Shown in pieces: positions 57,822 through 64,000 of a DNA stretch of 64,000 nt. Numbering within the stretch: position 1 is the stretch's first letter; each line of letters opens with the position of its first letter. The stretch is from Boesenbergia rotunda. Lineage: Eukaryota > Streptophyta > Magnoliopsida > Zingiberales > Zingiberaceae. The stretch spans positions 719,965 to 783,964 of the forward strand of contig JAGFNQ010005258.1 of the NCBI GenBank assembly GCA_024364735.1, read 5' to 3'. Made by a program: the position numbers and the translations under genes. Below the pieces are notes generated by a model. It did no database searches and was not told the DNA's origin. It saw nothing but the letters and a program-made list of their open reading frames with translations.

Positions 57822-59373
57822 GGCTCCCAAGTAAGATGTTCTTGTGGTTTTGTTTATCCTTCCTATTTGTGTTATACCTTGTGATTTTGGGGAACTAATC
57901 AATATGTTTCATCTTGTGTCGTGCCCTTAAACCTACTCATATTGGTATTTTGGTTGTGTGGTTGTCGTGACCTTCACCTCACTGATCCATTCAATTTGTG
58001 TGTCGTGACCTCTTTCCAATCTTTAGGAAATCTTCCAAGGGAAAGGCCCCTGCTGAGGGTACCTCGAGATCCAAAGCCCCTTCATCATCCTCCATACCTC
58101 AACCCTCTACTAATCCGAGATTTCCTGCTGTGTGTCGTGCCCTTATCGATCATTGGACCAGTCTTTTATCAATGACTACTGTCCCTCCGTAAAATAGATC
58201 ATTGAGTTTTAAAATCTTGAAACCCTTGTTTTTATGGAACGAAACATAAACATTGATCTGGTTTTTGAATTTTATAATAATCTACACCCGACTGATGGAA
58301 GTATGGCGTGTAAGACTAGGATAGCCAAGACGAACCTGGACTTCAATTATCAACTGTTTTTTGAGTATCTTGGCTGTCGTAGATCAACACATTTCCATGC
58401 GTTCTACCCTTTACTTCCGAACCCTTTACCACTTCCGTTCGAAGGTGTCACTTCAGACTCTATTTATGAGTATTTTTTCGAACATCCTAGACCTGGTGGG
58501 GTTGATGAGCTTGATGCTAGTGAGTTTTCTACCTTTGCTGCCTTACGTCTCTCTGCCTCTGACTATGTTCTGTTCAAGATCATCACAAACTGCATCCTAC
58601 CCATCACTTCAAAACCCCTCGTTGAAATTCGTCCCTATCACTGCCTGATGCTATATGGGATGCATCGCCATCTTGACTTTGATATCTTGGCGAGCGTTTT
58701 CAGTTCTATTGTCTCCTACAGTGGGACCTGCCGTCGTACAGTTTACATGCCTTATGGTCACATTATTACTGATTGGCTCCAGTCAGTCGGTATCGATGTG
58801 TCCAAGGGCAGGACTGTGACGATGGTTCGGCAAGACTGTAGACTTGGGAGACGCGCGTTTACCAAGTCTGGCATTATTGCCGATCATCATGGCCTTAGTT
58901 GGAAGAATGGGAGGGGTCTGGGGGAGGTCCCACGGGCAGCACATATTCAGGTAGCTGCGGCTTCAGCTGGACATCAGGGTGTGCCCGCTGCAACAGAGGA
59001 CGACTACGAGGCGGACCCAGATCTCAGATGGCAGATCGCCAAGCTCGAGCAGACGATCGACCCCAGATTTCACCTGTTGGAGATCGGGCAGCAGGAGTTT
59101 CGGTCTGAGATCCGGTCCGAGATTTGTGGGATACGTGCCGATCAGAGGGAGATGTTTGCTGAGTGGCGCGCTTGGATGGCTGGTCATCAGGCACAGCAGA
59201 CATTTCCTGGTTTTCCGCCATCCAACAGCACTGCTCCGAGGAGCTTCCTGCGTATCGATGACACCTCGTTCGATCCGATGCAGACTGATGATCCAGCTGA
59301 TCAGGAGTGTCATTTTTTGTTGCATTCTGATTATGATTACTATCCCATGACTATATGTGTGATGACATTCTGA
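57822..59373 (+). pseudogene. SIRE-type env-like/plant transposon ORF
   Basis: Accessory protein of a SIRE-like Copia element, located between pol and the 3' LTR. A short first exon (MAPK, 57822-57832) and a second at 58026 (KSSKGKAPAEGTSRSKAPSS) splice by GT-AG. The frame is stopped at 58192 and resumes at 58234-59373 (379 codons): MERNINIDLVFEFYNNLHPT, YHCLMLYGMHRHLDFDILAS, MPYGHIITDWLQSVGIDVS, then a coiled-coil-like region of RSEIRSEICGIRADQREMF type. The 'MPYGxxIT..L...GIDVS' pattern is typical of the putative plant transposon protein domain. The polypurine tract and LTR follow at 59700. Function is unknown; no membrane-fusion features are evident. Confidence 0.72.
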
Positions 59374-59710
59374 TGGATTTTCTTTGTTTTGGTGACCATT
59401 TCTGTCATGATCTATAGTCCATGTTTACTTTCATATGATGCATACGAATATCTTGTCTTGATATGTTTATTTCATATGCTTTTCACTTATTATCTCTTGT
59501 TTGTTTTAGGAGACCCTCGTTTAAGGGGTAGTTGTTTAAACTTAATAACCAATCTATACCCTTTTCGGTATTTGACAAAAGGGGAGAGGATGGTTAGTTA
59601 AGTTTAGGTTTTATAACGAAGTTGATTATTGTAAGGGGAAATTTGATTTCATTTGACTTTTGATACCTAAACTTAGAATCGAGTTGTCAAACAACAAAAA
59701 AGGGGGAGAT

Positions 59711-61270
59711 TGTTGATGCAGTCTGACCTGATTGTTGTTTTGGTGTTGACACCGATTTAAGTTTAGGTGAGTAAGATAAGTTCGGCTTAAGTCCTGGTCG
59801 AGGACTGGGCACGAATCCCGGTGAGTGAAGCCGGGTGACGAAAACCCTAATGAGTGAAGTCGGGTCCTAGTGAGTGAAGCTAGGTGAAAGAAAACCCCGG
59901 TAAGTAAAGCCGAGTCCTAGCAAGTGAAGCTAGGTGAAGGAAACCCTGGTGAATGAAGCCATGTCCTAGTGAGGGAAGCTAGGTTGAACTAAGTCCCGGT
60001 GAGTGAAGCTGGGCACGAAGTCTTGGTCCGGGGGACTGAGCATTGAGTGTACTGGTCGAAGAGGGCACGTGAGCTATTTCTCCGGGACCAGAATGAGTAA
60101 GAGAAGGCAAAGGAGTCTGTTCTCTGGACTTAGGATCGAAATGGTCGAAGCTAGATCGATCTGTGGTCCGATCAGGGAGTTGGCACTAACTCCTACGGTT
60201 GTGGATCGGTGTGGAATCCGATCAGGGAGTTGGCATGAACTCCCTTGATAATAGATCGGTCTAGTGACCGATCCAGGGTGTTTGATCGTTCTGGTGAACG
60301 ATCAGAAAGAGAACAGAAACCTTCAGTATGGTTTCTGATCGTTTTGGTGAACGATCAAAAAGAGAACAGAAGGTTTAGGTATAAACCCTCATTCTTGTAT
60401 GCTCTTCGGGTGACCGATCAGTGTCTGATAACTTTAATTTGAATCGTTATCAGACTTCTGAGTTCACTCTGATTTCCTTCTGATACCTGCTGATACCTGT
60501 TGATACGCTTTGATTTGCTGTGCTAATCCTTCTGATGAGCATGCAGGTGATACAGAGGTGACACAAACCAAGAAAGAGAGTCAATTGGCGACTTTCGCTT
60601 CGGGCAGGTTTATCTGTTTTCTATTGGCAGGATTCAACGGCATCTGGCGCGGGCTGGCAACTGACCTGGGATCAGCTGAAGAGGTCTTCAATGGACTGAT
60701 CTCTTCGTCAGTGGGTCAGTGGTGACGGAGCCATGGCTCAGTGGGTGCAGACGCGCCTGGTGATGAGCAGAGACGAGGCTTAAGAGAAGGCTGGCGAAGA
60801 AGAGAGAGGGTAACCTTGAGAACTTTACGAGTCGATCAGCAAGCAGACACAAGAAAACGAAGAGCCGAGTGAAGGTTCTTGCGTTGATTGTGCTATGTTG
60901 TGTTTTGTGAAGTTTTCTCTTCTTTGTGCCTTTTATGCTCGCGCTCTGTAAGCTTTCGCTAGTCTCTGTGCTTATTTGTATATTGTCTTGAGACTGTTGT
61001 GGAGAGGTTACTCCACCGAGGAGTTCTTTACTATCTAGATTTCCGGGGCTTGATCTGTCGACGATCAAGGGATCACCCTCCTCACAGGCACACCAAGGAG
61101 TAGGGGCAAGTTATCCCCGAACCTTGTAAATCCCTCTATTAGAGCTTGTCTTTCTTTCTGTCTGTTTTTCTTCCGCTGCTAACTTAAGTGCAGAAAGAAA
61201 GTTTAGAAGCCAAGGTTTTTAGTGTCTGGCTATTCACACCCCCTCCTCTCTAGCCATCCAAGATCCAACA
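59711..61270 (+). mobile_element. SIRE-type 3' LTR
   Basis: Preceded by the polypurine tract AAAAAAGGGGGAGAT. It starts TGTTGATGCAG and ends AGATCCAACA (1560 bp), with the 'TTCACACCCCCTCC' end. It carries the hairpin array at 59816-60013 and CTGATCGG/GACCGATC motifs at about 60148-60420. Confidence 0.9.
59816..60013 (+). repeat. Hairpin array CCCGG/CCTAG with constant loop
   Basis: Eight consecutive units of about 19-30 bp in which CCCGG...CCGGG or CCTAG...CTAGG enclose a near-constant TGAGTGAAG loop, separated by GTGA(C/A)GAAAA-type linkers. A second copy of the array is at 61379-61606. Confidence 0.85.
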
Positions 61271-61273
61271 AAT

Positions 61274-61984
61274 TGTTGATGCAGTCTGACCTGATTGTTG
61301 TTTTGGTGTTGAAACCGATTTAAGTTTAGGTGAGTAAGATAAGTTCGGCTTAAGTTCGGGTCGGGGACTGGGCACGAATCCCGGTGAGTGAAGCCGGGTG
61401 ACGGAAACACCGGTGAGTGAAGCCGGGTGACGAAAACCCCGGTGAATGAAGTCGGGTCCTAGTGAGTGAAGCTAGGTGAAAGAAAATCCCGGTGAGTGAA
61501 GTCATGTCCTAGCAAGTGAAGCTAGGTGAAGGAAAAACTGGTGACTGAAGCTAGGTCCTAGCGAGGGAAGCTAGGTTGAACTAAGCCCCGGTGAGTGAAG
61601 CTGGGCAGGAAGTCTTGGTCCGGGGGACTGAGCATTGAGTGTACTGGTCGGAGAGGGCACGTGAGCTCTTTCTCCGGGACCAGAATGAGTCAGAGAAGGT
61701 AAGGGAGTCTGTTCTCTGGACTTAGGGTCGAAATTGTCGGAGCTGGATCGGTCTGTGGTCCGATCAGGGAGTTGGCACTAACTCCTGCGGTTGTCGATCG
61801 GTCTGGAGTCCGATCAGGGAGTTGGCATGAACTCCATTGATAATAGATCGGTCTGGTGACCGATCCAGGGTGTCTAATCGTACTGGTGAACGATCAGAAA
61901 GAGAACAGAAGGTTTAGGTATAAACCCTGATCGGTCAAGATGACCGATCAGGTCACTTCCTGACCGATCAGGAACAATCCTGAT
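61274..61984 (+). mobile_element. Second LTR start, truncated
   Basis: TGTTGATGCAGTCTGACCTG again, 3 bp (AAT) after the end of the previous LTR. It is collinear with 59711 onward for about 700 bp including the hairpin array, then is cut at the duplicated intron segment (61985). Confidence 0.9.
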
Positions 61985-62265
61985 AGAGCAATATGAGAAA
62001 CAAGTTTCTTCAAGGTAAAGTAGCTATCATTTCTGCAGCAAACATCTATTATCACTTCTTAGTAAACTATTGTTGAGTGTAGTAATGAGTTTTTTATGGT
62101 ACTATACAGGATAGATAGGCACACATGAATTATAAATGAGCATAAGCAAACTAATACACAAAGACAATACCTTCGCCAAGTCATAATATGGAGTAGAAAA
62201 TACAGCTCCGAAAAAACTGCTAAAATGATACGATAAATAGGTTAAATAATATTCCATATAATTTG
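61985..62265. repeat. Duplicated intron segment, KH gene copy 2
   Basis: Direct repeat of 53937-54217. Its last bases AATTTG overlap the start of the inverted-repeat arm at 62259, a microhomology at the junction. Confidence 0.92.
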
Positions 62266-64000
62266 AAGTCTTCCTCTGTCAATCCAGACTAGTAAAATTT
62301 CAAATTCAATCTGGCCAACAGACTTGGTTCATGAAGTCAACAACTTGGAAGATTATGCAAACAATAGCTTAATTCCTTAAACAAGATTTACTTTGTATTA
62401 AATATAAACTCACCCATGGAATTTGAGAAATTGAAAAGATAATTAGATTTTGTAGAATACACAAGACACTTTGAAGGTTTAACATTTACGCAAAAGGATT
62501 TTAGAGCAGCAAGTATTAAAAGTAAAAATGATCATAACTTTAGTTTAGAGTCTTCGGAGACAAAATGATAGAATAAGACTCTGTCTAAAGGATGTCATTG
62601 TGTGTGACTTCCAATCAAAACTATATTTGCATATGAAAAATGAAAATGTACCATAGGCCTCAATAATCTCAACCGATAACAACTAAAACATGGCAAGGCA
62701 TACTATATAGGCATAGGATTTATCATTAAAAAAGAAGAAAACTATAAACTCCAACTAATGCACAAAAATAGTCAAATAGAATTAGTGTCCCATATTGCAT
62801 ATTCCAATATATCATCTGAATATGGCCACTGGATAATATAGATGTTCAAGGAGTAAGATGTGGGTTTCATGTGACCAGGAGTACAAGATCCTACAACTTT
62901 TTCATGCAATGGACACATTTATATTCTGCATATTGACTACCAGGTCTACCGCTTATGACTAATAACTTAGGAAGACTTTCATGTTTCTTTGTACATGGTA
63001 AATGTGGGAGCATCCATGGTACTAAATAACACCAACATTACGATGATGCTTCTACAATATAAACTAAATCTCAAGTCCAAACAATCTTACCAACTATAAA
63101 GCTTCTTCAATGGAAAGATTAAAGCCACTTATCTCTCTTCGGTGGATGACAGTGAGAAATGGAAGTTTTTTCTCTACACCAAGAGAGCAATGTAGACCTC
63201 AATTGAAAAGCATAGCGAAATCTGCATTATGAAAGCCAACCAATTCCAAATTGGCATCTTCAGCACAATTAAACCATTGCAATTGGCAGCAAGCAGGCTT
63301 TACATTGATCATGCAACTGTTAAGACTTTGTCGACAAAAAACTCTCATTTATCAAATTTCTCAATTAGAGTACAGTTCCAATCTCCATGAAAAAGGAAAG
63401 TCGTCCTAAAGAGGTAGAGATGTTCAAATAGAATAGCATTTACTTACAAAAGGTAACAACCAAGGGAAAGATAATACTCCTGGGCTATTATAAGAAAAGG
63501 CTCGGCATGGATCTCAGGCTAAATATTCATTACATAAAAGTACCAAAAAAACATAAGGGTAAAAGAGGCTGAGCTTCAATTCAGCAGACCTGAAGGGCAC
63601 ACTTGCAAGATTAAGACATTTTCCTAAAGCACTCGATGGCTATTATATGTTTCATTTAACTGCCGTTCTGAAGTGTTAATTCCTTATAGTATATTCTAGA
63701 AATTTAGAATTTTCTTACTGATGTAGAAGTCCAGACAGAACTATTCCCAAGATAATAAAGTAAGAATTCATGTAAAGTCCTCAAGAATTATTCAGATGAT
63801 TTATTACTTGATCATTTCTTTGGCAGATTTAACACAAGTGAAATGTAACTAGCATATAATAGTCTCGTAAATCAACTAAAAGGAGAATACTGCATAGCAG
63901 ACCTGATTCATTACTTCCTTGATCATTTGTTTGGCAGATTCAATTTGTCTTTGGTCTCCAGTTACACGAACAATTCTTTCCTTTGATGCATCACCCTCTG
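62259..64000. repeat. Inverted repeat, right arm (runs off the window)
   Basis: Reverse complement of 54919-56827. It contains the KH exon of the main gene at its end and continues past 64000. Confidence 0.92.
63903..64000 (-). CDS. KH-domain exon of the FUBP-like gene (partial)
   Basis: Encodes, on minus, EGDASKERIVRVTGDQRQIE then SAKQMIKEVMNQ, the second half of a KH domain, with donor CAG|GTCTGC at 63903. It continues 5' beyond the window. It should splice to the acceptor before 53138 across a 10.8-kb intron now holding the Copia block. Confidence 0.82.

Overview
This window is nuclear DNA of a flowering plant. The genes have many GT-AG introns, and they include a plant-type cytosolic pyruvate kinase, a chloroplast NDH subunit, VQ and Aux/IAA regulators and a U2 snRNA-like copy, embedded in AT-rich DNA packed with LTR retrotransposons, hAT, Mutator and Harbinger remnants, MITEs and SINEs. 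The very GC-rich NdhT coding region next to AT-rich spacers suggests a monocot, perhaps Zingiberales, but that is inference only.

Layout. 1-11340 is repeat DNA: two solo LTRs with perfect 5-bp target duplications (946-1819 and 2400-3928), a Harbinger transposase remnant, a GC-rich LTR-like block holding a hAT element that itself holds a SINE, a Mutator MITE with 9-bp duplications, and low-complexity hAT-like MITEs. 11514-19951 is an apparently intact 16-exon pyruvate kinase gene (+). It converges on a two-exon NdhT/CRRJ gene (-, 20110-20935). 21232-42452 holds scattered exons of one RanBPM-like gene (-). It appears dead: a MITE sits in its last exon, there is a frameshift, and most SPRY/LisH/CTLH exons are absent. 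It is interrupted by a block of about 13 kb flanked by a direct repeat of about 310 bp. That block carries a VQ-motif gene, a 5' fragment of an RBBP5/Swd1-like gene, a U2-like copy with decay-type changes, and nested SIRE-type Copia LTRs. A broken Mutator transposase gene lies in another RanBPM intron. 42460-49900 is intergenic with a SINE, a third solo LTR, a long foldback and an LTR-like fragment. 50104-51470 is a divergent Aux/IAA gene (+). 52039-64000 is the 3' part of a KH-domain (far-upstream-element-binding-like) gene (-). Its intron holds a rearranged Copia block: an LTR fragment, an inverted copy of two KH exons, an RT fragment, an env-like ORF, a full LTR and a second LTR start.

The recognisable genes are unrelated housekeeping or regulatory genes with no operon-like logic. 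The most unusual signals are structural: (1) two large intronic insertions each flanked by about 300 bp of duplicated intron; (2) an inverted repeat of at least 1.7 kb at the KH locus; (3) LTRs carrying arrays of short, lineage-specific palindromes, including one array of repeated hairpins with a constant loop and two alternative complementary stems; (4) hAT-like MITEs sharing ends and 8-bp duplications but with different self-complementary low-complexity cores, two of them with a tRNA-like segment.
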